NCBI RefSeq assembly: GCF_023333585.1
Contig: NZ_JAIQZN010000013.1
Coordinates: forward strand, 1-64,000
Direction of reading: 5' to 3'
DNA from: Argonema antarcticum A004/B2
GTDB taxonomy: Bacteria; Cyanobacteriota; Cyanobacteriia; Cyanobacteriales; Aerosakkonemataceae
DNA: 64,000 bases
Positions 46,921 to 54,113 of this stretch are shown here, in pieces. The notes beneath the pieces were generated by a model that was given only the letters and a program-made list of their open reading frames with translations, was not told the DNA's origin and ran no database searches. How positions within the stretch are numbered: the first letter of the stretch is position 1; every line of letters starts with the position of its first letter. Made by a program: the position numbers and the translations under genes.

Positions 46921-47274
46921 TTGGTGGCGGTCACCGACAATTTGCAGTCTATCTCTCATCCCGATGTTTTTGCCGCTGGCGATATTGCCACAATCGTTAA
47001 TAATCCCTGTCCGAAAGCGGGGGTGTTTGCAGTACGACAAGGTAAACCATTATTTAATAATCTGTGGCAGATATTACAGGAAAAACAATTGCAGCAGTGG
47101 GATAAGCGTCCTCGCCTGTCACCCTATAAACCGCAAAAACGTTATCTAAGTTTGATTGGCACGGGTGATGGTTCTGCGATCGCATCCTGGGGGTCATTGG
47201 GATGGGAGTCCCCCCTGCTGTGGTACGGGAAAGATTGGATCGATCGCCGATTTATGGCTAAATTTAATAATTAA
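46921..47274 (+). pseudogene. 5'-truncated oxidoreductase half of a SelD-type fusion
   Basis: 117 codons reading VAVTDNLQSISHPDVFAAGD, then VRQGKPLFNNLWQIL, RYLSLIGTGDGSAIASWGSL and WYGKDWIDRRFMAKFNN, then stop. This matches the end of the NADH-dehydrogenase-like FAD domain which, in cyanobacteria, is fused to selenide, water dikinase (SelD). The first 300 or so residues (FAD-binding Rossmann motif) are missing, because the sequence starts right after the MITE. The SelD domain expected after RRFM is absent too. No own start with a ribosome-binding site is visible. It is a remnant, not a gene. Confidence 0.75.
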
Positions 47275-47356
47275 AGTTCACTTGAAAACACAAAAGATCT
47301 ACTGAAATTGGTTAATATATAAAATCTCCCTATAGGAAGATATTTGTTTGCCAGCT

Positions 47357-48583
47357 ATGAAAAAAACTGCTGTCCGTACCTCCGCCTTATTTGTTGCCTT
47401 CGCTTTCCTGCTGAGTGCCTGCACTCAAACTAACTCAGGCCCAGCACCCACAACCACAACTAATCCTTCGCCAACAGCAGGTTCGTCTAACGCCATTCCG
47501 ATTGGAATTGCTTTAGCGTTAACAAGCAACGTTGCCTTACTGGGTCAAGAAGGCGTTGCGGGTGCCAAAATTGCCGAGAAATATTTTAACGACAAAGGAG
47601 GCATCGACGGCACCCCAATTAAATTGGTTATTCAGGACACAGGCGGAGAAGAAGCAGGCGCGATTAACGCATTTCAAACCCTGATCACTCAAAGCCAAGT
47701 TGTCGGCATTGTTGGCCCGACCCTCTCCCAGCAAGCGTTTAGTGCAGATCCGATCGCAGAACGTGCTAAAGTGCCAGTACTCGGAGCATCCAATACCGCT
47801 AAAGGAATCCCCGAAATTGGCGATTACGTTGCTCGCGTTTCTGCACCAGTAGCCATTGTTGCTCCTAATTCAGTAAAAGCGGCGCTCAAGATTAATCCCA
47901 ACATCAAAAAAGTCGCAGTTTTTTACGCCCAAAACGATGCGTTTAGCAAGTCCGAAACTGGAACTTTTCAGGAAACTGTTAAAGAGCAAGGACTAGATGT
48001 AGTAACAGTCCAAAAATTCCAAACTACGGATACTGACTTTCAAACACAAGCTACCAACGCTATTAACCTAAAACCCGATTTGATAATTATTTCCGGTTTG
48101 GCAACAGACGGAGGCAACTTAGTACGACAACTGCGAGAACTGGGTTATAAAAATATCATTATTGGGGGCAATGGCTTCAATACTTCTAGTATTTTCACCG
48201 TTTGTAAAGCTCTCTGCGACGGTGTTTTAGTTGCACAAGCTTACAGTCCCGATCACGTTAATGAGATTAACAAAACTTTCCGCACTACTTATCTTAATCA
48301 ATACAAAAAAGAGCCCCCGCAGTTCAGCGCCCAAGCATTCGCGGCTGTTCAAGTATATGTGGAAGCACTGCAAGCTTTGGATAAAAAGAGCGAGATTAGT
48401 AAATTACCGCTAGCTCAGTTGCGTACAGAATTGAACAAGCAACTGCTAGCTGGAAAGTATGATACTCCCTTGGGTGAGATTGCCTTCACGCCAGTAGGTG
48501 ATGTGATCCAGAAAGATTTTTATGTCGCACAACTAAAGGTGGATAAAGACGGGAATAACGGAAAATTTGCCTTTTTGAAGTAG
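47357..48583 (+). CDS. livK: branched-chain/neutral amino-acid ABC transporter receptor lipoprotein
   Basis: 408 residues from ATG 47357. Lipoprotein signal with lipobox LLSAC, then a Thr/Pro/Ser linker and a type I periplasmic-binding fold: IPIGIALALTSNVALLGQEG, IKLVIQDTGGEEAGAINAFQ, VVGIVGPTLSQQAFSADPIA and QAFAAVQVYVEALQAL. It binds an amino acid outside the membrane and hands it to the permeases. It is the first gene of a five-gene importer set on the + strand. It could equally be called natB after the neutral amino-acid system of Anabaena. Urea receptors (UrtA) have a different N-terminus. Confidence 0.9.
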   Translation: MKKTAVRTSALFVAFAFLLSACTQTNSGPAPTTTTNPSPTAGSSNAIPIGIALALTSNVALLGQEGVAGAKIAEKYFNDKGGIDGTPIKLVIQDTGGEEAGAINAFQTLITQSQVVGIVGPTLSQQAFSADPIAERAKVPVLGASNTAKGIPEIGDYVARVSAPVAIVAPNSVKAALKINPNIKKVAVFYAQNDAFSKSETGTFQETVKEQGLDVVTVQKFQTTDTDFQTQATNAINLKPDLIIISGLATDGGNLVRQLRELGYKNIIIGGNGFNTSSIFTVCKALCDGVLVAQAYSPDHVNEINKTFRTTYLNQYKKEPPQFSAQAFAAVQVYVEALQALDKKSEISKLPLAQLRTELNKQLLAGKYDTPLGEIAFTPVGDVIQKDFYVAQLKVDKDGNNGKFAFLK

Positions 48584-48625
48584 TTGCCACCATGCAAAAC
48601 CCCACTGTTTATAGCTTTGCATTAA

Positions 48626-48677
48626 GTACGTTGTTGCACTTCAGCGCCAGATCTAGCGCTAAAGCGCAACAACATAC
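48626..48677. repeat. hairpin repeat between receptor and permease genes
   Basis: GTACGTTGTTGCACTTCAGC..GCTAAAGCGCAACAACATAC forms an imperfect stem with a short loop. It is the same family as the perfect palindrome at 11131-11170. Located 42 bp after the receptor gene, it could stabilise the receptor mRNA and set the usual excess of receptor over permease. Confidence 0.75.
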
Positions 48678-48736
48678 CTTATTATCCCTGAAGTAAGCAA
48701 CAGCTAAGCAAAACATCTAGCAAAACATAAAATAAT

Positions 48737-49687
48737 ATGGATATAACACTGTTTGTACAACAATTCTTAAATGGTTTGTCGATCGGCAGCATTTATGCAA
48801 TTTTTGCTTTGGGATACACCTTAATATTCTCCATCTTAGGCATCATTAATTTTGCTCACGGAGCGCTTTTTACCCTTGGTGCATACTTCACTTATGCGCT
48901 AATGGGAGAGGCATTTGGTTTGAACGGATTGCTTGCCAATGCTGCATTACCCGTAAAACTTCCTTTCGCGCTGGCATTAATTCTGGGAAGCGCACTTGCT
49001 GGATTGGTTGGAGTTGCCGTTGAGCGCATTGCCTTTCGCCCTCTGCGGCGCAAGCGTGCTGATTCACTGCTGACAGTGGTTTCCAGTTTGGGTGTGGCAT
49101 TAGTAATTGTTAATTTGATTCAGTATTTGGTAGGTGCAGAAAACTACACATTTCCAGGCAATACTTATGGCAATTTGCCTGCTGCAATTAACTTTGGCAC
49201 AGCCGAAAAACCGATTCCCATTCGCACTGTTCAAGTAGTTATTTTTGGCGTTAGCGTGGTAATTTTGACAATCCTCACCTATTTCATCAATCGCACTAAA
49301 TACGGTAAGGCGATGAAAGCTGTTGCTGAAGATCCAATTACTGCTAGTTTGCTGGGTATTAATACAGATGGCTTTATTGTGCTGACATTTTTTATCAGCA
49401 GCTTTCTGGCTGGGTTAGCTGGTACTTTGGTAGCCTCTAGCGTTAGCATTCCAGGGCCATATTTCGGCATTGCTTTTGGGCTGAAGGGATTAGCAGTTAT
49501 CGTACTCGGCGGTTTGGGAAGTATTCCGGGCGCGGTATTGGGAGGTGTAGTAATTGGGTTGATTGAGGCGTTTGTTCCGGCAGATTATTCTGCTTATAAA
49601 GATGCCTTTGCTTTTGGGATATTGTTTATTATGCTATTGGTTAGACCGCAAGGTTTGCTGGGGCGTCGCTTTGTCCAAAAGGTGTAG
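48737..49687 (+). CDS. livH: branched-chain amino-acid ABC permease LivH
   Basis: 316 residues, about 8 membrane helices. The LivH pattern is clear: QQFLNGLSIGSIYAIFALGY, GIINFAHGALFTLGAY, ERIAFRPLRRKRADSLLTVV, GLKGLAVIVLGGLGSIPGAVLGG and VRPQGLLG at the end. It forms the membrane pore with LivM. Confidence 0.93.
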   Translation: MDITLFVQQFLNGLSIGSIYAIFALGYTLIFSILGIINFAHGALFTLGAYFTYALMGEAFGLNGLLANAALPVKLPFALALILGSALAGLVGVAVERIAFRPLRRKRADSLLTVVSSLGVALVIVNLIQYLVGAENYTFPGNTYGNLPAAINFGTAEKPIPIRTVQVVIFGVSVVILTILTYFINRTKYGKAMKAVAEDPITASLLGINTDGFIVLTFFISSFLAGLAGTLVASSVSIPGPYFGIAFGLKGLAVIVLGGLGSIPGAVLGGVVIGLIEAFVPADYSAYKDAFAFGILFIMLLVRPQGLLGRRFVQKV

Positions 49688-49688
49688 T

Positions 49689-49748
49689 CGATTTCAGATT
49701 TTGGATTGAATCAAAAATCCCAAATCTGAAATCTAAAATCTAAAATCA
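49689..49748. repeat. AAATCTA/AAATCTG heptad repeat abutting livM
   Basis: GATTTCAGATTTTGGATT faces AAAAATCCCAAATCTGAAATC, then two further AAATCTA units run to 4 bp before the livM ATG. The repeat can fold into a hairpin. It leaves no recognisable Shine-Dalgarno sequence for livM. Confidence 0.8.
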
Positions 49749-49752
49749 TTTT

Positions 49753-50685
49753 ATGGCTGGATTTTTAAGTACTTACGGATTTCTGATTGTCTCTATGGTG
49801 ATGGGGGCATTACTGGGGCTGTCGCTGTATTTGCCGCTGATGACTGGGCAATTGTCTTTAGCTAGCCCTGGTTTTTATGCTTTGGGTGGATATATTGCGG
49901 CGATTTTATCTACGCAGGTATTTAAAGTTAGCGATGGTTTATATCCGATTGGGCTGGTGTTATTGGAGATGTCGATCGCTGGTGTAGTTTCTGGCGTGTT
50001 GGGGGTTTTGGTGGGAATTCCGGCGCTGCGGTTGCGGGGGATTTATTTGGCGATCGCAACTATTGCTTTTGTGGAAGTTTTGCGGGTTCTCTCGCTCAAC
50101 TTGGACATCACTGGGGGTGCGGTGGGCATTTTTGGCATTCCTCAGCCCTTTTTAACTCCGATCGAATATTTGTGGATTGTCATACCATTGCTTCTGATGA
50201 GTATGGTTTTGCTCTATCGCCTTGAGCGTATTCGGCTGGGACGAGCTTTCACAGCTATCCGCGAGGATGAATTGGCTGCGGGTGCAATGGGTATCGACCC
50301 AACTTACTATAAGGTTTTGGCTTTTACGCTGGGTGCTATTCTAGCAGGTGTCGTTGGTGCTGTTAGCGCCCACTTTCTGAATACTTGGAATGCCCGTCAA
50401 GGAACTTTTGATGCCAGTATAGTTTACTTAACTTCGGTGTTAATTGGCGGCACTAGAACTTTTGTGGGGCCTGTTTTGGGTGGTATGGTATTTACAGCCT
50501 TGCCTGAAGTGTTGAGAGCGATCGCAGATACCGCTGGTTTACCTCTGTGGCTAGCACAATTTTTGCGAGATGGTCGCCTGATTATTTTCGGACTGCTGAT
50601 AGTCTTGGGAACGATATTTTTCCCTCAAGGCTTGGTGACGCCGGATTTATTTAAAAGACGAAAGGATCGGAAAAGTCAAAGCTAA
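49753..50685 (+). CDS. livM: branched-chain amino-acid ABC permease LivM
   Basis: 310 residues, about 9 membrane helices. LivM hallmarks: LSLYLPLMTGQLSLASPGFYALGGYIAA, GIPALRLRGIYLAIATIAF, GRAFTAIREDELAAGAMGID (the EAA-like loop that contacts the ATPases) and LGGTRTF-type SVLIGGTRTFVGPVLG. It partners LivH. The ribosome-binding site is replaced by the preceding repeat. Confidence 0.93.
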   Translation: MAGFLSTYGFLIVSMVMGALLGLSLYLPLMTGQLSLASPGFYALGGYIAAILSTQVFKVSDGLYPIGLVLLEMSIAGVVSGVLGVLVGIPALRLRGIYLAIATIAFVEVLRVLSLNLDITGGAVGIFGIPQPFLTPIEYLWIVIPLLLMSMVLLYRLERIRLGRAFTAIREDELAAGAMGIDPTYYKVLAFTLGAILAGVVGAVSAHFLNTWNARQGTFDASIVYLTSVLIGGTRTFVGPVLGGMVFTALPEVLRAIADTAGLPLWLAQFLRDGRLIIFGLLIVLGTIFFPQGLVTPDLFKRRKDRKSQS

Positions 50686-50707
50686 TGTTTAGGTAGTATA
50701 GCAGCAG

Positions 50708-51496
50708 ATGATCGATGAAAATCTTACCACCAGCAATCCGATCTTAGAAGCCAAATCTCTAAACCGTACTTTTGGCGGTTTGGTTGCTGTTAATAATGTC
50801 TCTTTCACGGTAAATAAAAATGAGATTTTTGGGCTGATTGGCCCGAATGGGGCTGGAAAAACAACGCTGTTTAATATGATTACGGGGTTGATTGAACCCT
50901 CCAGCGGGCAGATGTTTTATCAAGGTGAAGAAATTTCCTTCCTTCGTCCGCACCTAATTGCTAAAGCAGGTATCGCCCGTACTTTTCAGAATATTCGCTT
51001 GTTTGGCGACCTCTCAGCGCTGGAAAATGTGACGATCGCGCGACATATCCATACTAAAAGTGGTTTTATAAGGGGCATATTAGGCTTGCCACCAGCTCCA
51101 AGCGAGGAAATAAGAAACAAGCAGAAGGCTTTGGAGTTGCTCGATTTAGTGGGTTTAAGCGATCGGGCCTTTGAAAAAGCGCGAAATTTTCCCTACGGCG
51201 ATCAACGCCGCCTCGAAATTGCCCGCGCCCTTGCCTTAGAACCGCAAGTTTTACTGCTCGATGAACCCGCTGCTGGCATGAATCCGAGCGAGAAGAACCA
51301 GTTGAGCGAATTTATTCGCGAACTGCGTAGCCAGTTCAACCTGACTGTTATCTTAATCGAGCATCACGTACCCTTGGTTATGGGATTGTGCGATCGCATT
51401 GCCGTGTTAAACTTTGGCAAATTGATTGCTTTGGGCGATCCAGCCCAAGTGAGAACTAATCCTGCTGTAATCGAAGCTTACTTAGGAAGTGATTGA
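50708..51496 (+). CDS. livG: branched-chain amino-acid ABC ATPase LivG
   Basis: 262 residues. Walker A GPNGAGKTT, LivG-specific GIARTFQNIRLF, signature YGDQRRLEIARAL, Walker B LLLDEPAAGM, H-loop LIEHHVPLVM. It is a cytoplasmic ATPase paired with LivF. It starts 22 bp after livM. Confidence 0.94.
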   Translation: MIDENLTTSNPILEAKSLNRTFGGLVAVNNVSFTVNKNEIFGLIGPNGAGKTTLFNMITGLIEPSSGQMFYQGEEISFLRPHLIAKAGIARTFQNIRLFGDLSALENVTIARHIHTKSGFIRGILGLPPAPSEEIRNKQKALELLDLVGLSDRAFEKARNFPYGDQRRLEIARALALEPQVLLLDEPAAGMNPSEKNQLSEFIRELRSQFNLTVILIEHHVPLVMGLCDRIAVLNFGKLIALGDPAQVRTNPAVIEAYLGSD

Positions 51497-51500
51497 CACT

Positions 51501-51522
51501 CTCAGAGGCTTTAGCCTCTGAG
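51501..51522 (+). promoter_or_regulatory. hairpin between livG and livF
   Basis: CTCAGAGGC-TTTA-GCCTCTGAG, a perfect 9-bp stem beginning 4 bp after the livG stop and ending 24 bp before the livF ATG. No T-run follows. It may be a processing or attenuation structure in the liv mRNA. Confidence 0.5.
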
Positions 51523-51546
51523 TTTCCCACTTACCGTGCATTTTTT

Positions 51547-52266
51547 ATGAAACCACCTATTCCGCTGTTAGAAATTAAAGAACTTTACGTCAACTACGGT
51601 GGTATCCAAGCCCTACAAAATATCGATCTCACCGTTAACGCGGGTGAGGTAGTAACCCTGATTGGAGCCAATGGCGCTGGCAAAAGCACAACCCTGCGAG
51701 CTATTTCTAGGTTGATTAACCCTCGCAGCGGTCAGATTGTTTACCAAGGGCGGGACATCACCCGACGCCCCGCTCACGAGGTAGTGCAACTGGGTATCGC
51801 CCATAGCCCTGAAGGACGCCGAGTGTTGGCTCGGCAAACTGTTCTAGATAACCTGGAGTTGGGGGCGTACACCCGCTCTAATTTGGCAGCGGTAAGGGCC
51901 GATCTCGATCGCCAATTTGAGATTTTCCCCCGTTTGGCAGAACGCCGCCTTCAACTAGCGGGAACACTTAGCGGCGGCGAACAACAGATGTTAGCGATCG
52001 CTCGCGCCTTAATGAGCAGACCGAAACTTTTGCTTTTAGACGAGCCCAGTCTTGGGCTTGCTCCCGCCATTGTCCTAGAGATATTCTCAATTATTCGGGA
52101 TCTGCGTGCCACTGGCGTTACTATCCTGCTGGTGGAACAAAACGCCAAACTTGCCCTAGAAAGGGCCGATCGAGGATACATACTTGAAGCCGGACGCATC
52201 ACGCTAACGGGACAAGCCTCAAACCTCCTCAACGATGACTTGGTTAGAAAGGCGTATTTAGGCTGA
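51547..52266 (+). CDS. livF: branched-chain amino-acid ABC ATPase LivF
   Basis: 239 residues from ATG 51547 (MKPPIPLLEIKELYVNYGGI). An upstream in-frame ATG at 51493 would overlap livG and read through the hairpin, so it is less likely. Walker A GANGAGKST, signature LSGGEQQMLAIARAL, Walker B LLLDEPSLGLAP, H-loop LVEQNAKLAL. It completes the importer. The TnpB element begins immediately after its stop. Confidence 0.93.
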   Translation: MKPPIPLLEIKELYVNYGGIQALQNIDLTVNAGEVVTLIGANGAGKSTTLRAISRLINPRSGQIVYQGRDITRRPAHEVVQLGIAHSPEGRRVLARQTVLDNLELGAYTRSNLAAVRADLDRQFEIFPRLAERRLQLAGTLSGGEQQMLAIARALMSRPKLLLLDEPSLGLAPAIVLEIFSIIRDLRATGVTILLVEQNAKLALERADRGYILEAGRITLTGQASNLLNDDLVRKAYLG

Positions 52267-52279
52267 AGCCACCCCAGCC

Positions 52280-53842
52280 CTAAAGGGACGGGGGTTCAAA
52301 ACGCAATGATACCTCTTCTTGGCTCTCCCAAATATTAGGTACAACATCCAAGACCTTAGCCTCAACATTTTGAACTTTCGCTGCGACTCGCTCTGACTCT
52401 GGAAATTTACCAAAGGAAGAAGGAACTCGTCCCCCTAATTGCAAGTTAGTTTGGGTCGCCTGTCTCCAAGCCGCATACAGGATCGGTTCCGAACCTAACC
52501 AAGCATTTTGTGCTTGATTCGCTTGAAGCAGTTCATTTTCATCAACAAATTTAGCAAGAAACGCTGAATACAAATCTCTCTGACAGAGAATTCCACAATC
52601 GCATTGATGGATTCTCTCAGAGAGATTTTTCTTTTTCACAGTTCCGCATTGACAAGTTTGCGATAGTTTAGTTGAATGCGTCGAGAACTCCATCACGCTA
52701 ACGCCAGCACTTTCAGCCTTGCGTTTTAAGTGCGATACAAATCCTCCCGGTGCGCGTTTCCCTACAGATTTTCCATAATTCTTTTGAAAGGATTTGTAGG
52801 ATAACTTTTCTAATTTAATTGTGTTACCAAGACTGAGAATATCATTAACTAAATGACCATGCAAGGACTTTCTATGAGCAGCTAACCTTCTTGACAAATT
52901 AGATTTGACAGTTCTAGTCTTCTGGTAAATTCGAGAATTATTCCACTGTTTGCACCCCTTCTTAATAGTTCCCTTTTTCTGCTGGACTTTCTGGTTAACA
53001 AAATTGGAATTGTAGTTATTGGGATTGTTCGCCCTTCTAGACCTTTCCAACTTCCTTTGAAGTCGACGGATTTCCTTTTCAGCAAACTTCAATTCCGATG
53101 CGAATAATGTTAGTTTTGCAGATTCATCCCCAACAAGGGCAATAGTAGACGGCCCAATATCTAGTCCAACAGTTCCTTGACCAATTTGGTTTTTGGGCTT
53201 TTGGAATGGCTTACCCTCACAAACTAATTGAGCATAATAAAAGGTTTTACTATTAATCCGACGACGCACTAACCTCACATATTTAACTCGACAACTCAGA
53301 CCATAACTTATTACTGAGTCGTAGGTTGTTAGATATGGCTTTAGCTGGAGATTGCCCCAAACTAAAGTTTTATTTACCCACCTAATTCCCGTCTTATTTG
53401 TCTTACCTTCCAAGGAATCCAGTTGGTTTTTCCCTTTGAACCTGACCTTTTTAGCTTGACAGAAAGCTACTCGACAAGAGGCATTGAAGGCACGGGTAGC
53501 TATTTTCTGAGCGGTATTTGAGTCAATCTGTTCTCCCATCCAAGAATTGCGAACAATCGTGCAATAAGAATGCAGATTGTATTCGCTATAACCGTAAGCC
53601 TGATTCGCTTCTTTGAATGCTGCTGTTCTTGCCTTACCCTTTTTAAGTTTCCTGGCTGACTGATATTTCTTGGATTGTTTAATCAGCTTTTGTCGTCGCA
53701 TTGCCTCACCCAAGCAGGCATTATAAAGTTGCCTGCCTGCTTCAAATCTAGACGACAAAACCCCAGCATCTTCGTCGGATACCACCAAGGGTATCTCAAC
53801 AATAAATGATGGGGTTTTAGCCGTGCTAGATTGGCGAGGCAT
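52280..53842 (-). CDS. tnpB: large TnpB-family RNA-guided endonuclease
   Basis: 520 residues, larger than the element-1 TnpB and only distantly related. RuvC-like residues: D in VGLDIGPSTIAL, E in IKLEKLSYKS, D in LCQRDLYSAF. Zinc-binding CQCGTVKKKNLSERIHQCDC. An N-terminal arginine/lysine-rich region (KKYQSARKLKKGKARTAAF) and a long inserted coiled segment between the first two RuvC parts (RRLQRKLERSRRANN) increase the length. The C-terminal 80 residues after the last Asp are unlike ordinary TnpB. The guide RNA is expected at the 52.27-52.3 kb end. Confidence 0.85.
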   Translation of the reverse strand: MPRQSSTAKTPSFIVEIPLVVSDEDAGVLSSRFEAGRQLYNACLGEAMRRQKLIKQSKKYQSARKLKKGKARTAAFKEANQAYGYSEYNLHSYCTIVRNSWMGEQIDSNTAQKIATRAFNASCRVAFCQAKKVRFKGKNQLDSLEGKTNKTGIRWVNKTLVWGNLQLKPYLTTYDSVISYGLSCRVKYVRLVRRRINSKTFYYAQLVCEGKPFQKPKNQIGQGTVGLDIGPSTIALVGDESAKLTLFASELKFAEKEIRRLQRKLERSRRANNPNNYNSNFVNQKVQQKKGTIKKGCKQWNNSRIYQKTRTVKSNLSRRLAAHRKSLHGHLVNDILSLGNTIKLEKLSYKSFQKNYGKSVGKRAPGGFVSHLKRKAESAGVSVMEFSTHSTKLSQTCQCGTVKKKNLSERIHQCDCGILCQRDLYSAFLAKFVDENELLQANQAQNAWLGSEPILYAAWRQATQTNLQLGGRVPSSFGKFPESERVAAKVQNVEAKVLDVVPNIWESQEEVSLRFEPPSL

Positions 53843-53861
53843 TGACTTATTAATTAACTGA

Positions 53862-54002
53862 TTTTACTATTGTATAGAAGGCGATCATATATTAGCAATA
53901 GCAAATGAGTTTAAATCAAATAACAAGATCTTATATGCTTGTCAAGATCACATTAACTTGACTGCGGTTAAAACCGCCAATCGCGTTCATTCCTATGTCT
54001 AA
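53862..54002 (+). pseudogene. short open remnant, possibly PIN-domain-like
   Basis: 46 codons with no start, ending TAA at 54002, reading CIEGDHILAIANEFKSNNKI then LYACQDHINLTAVKTANR. The spacing D.ILA.A..........D.NL..........  weakly recalls the end of PIN nucleases (PhoH-type). It may be a gene remnant at the element border or part of the element. Weak evidence only. Confidence 0.25.
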
Positions 54003-54113
54003 AGCCAGGGGCTTCCCGCTCGTTTTCCGGTGATACTCCCTTCGTACCAGAAAATTATCTATCATTCTGTTTTCCTATCCCACTCTCCCCCTCTTCCCCT
54101 CTCCCACTCTCCG

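Larger units (their letters stand above)
52267..54050 (-). mobile_element. second tnpB element (IS891/IS1341-like), no tnpA
   Basis: Around the tnpB gene, the 3' side (52267-52300) carries a GC-rich hairpin, CCCCAGCCCTAAAGGGACGGGG, directly after the livF stop. The 5' side (about 54000-54045) carries CCAGGGGCTTCCCGC and CGTTTTCCGG with smaller stems. No HUH transposase gene is present. The ends are approximate. The region between the tnpB start and 54050 contains a 47-codon open stretch with no start codon (see separate entry). Confidence 0.55.

Noticed and set aside
47357-52266. Urea transporter urtABCDE
   Set aside because: The receptor has a lipoprotein signal and LivK-type sequence rather than the twin-arginine/UrtA start. 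The permeases match LivH/LivM lengths, and no urease genes are adjacent.
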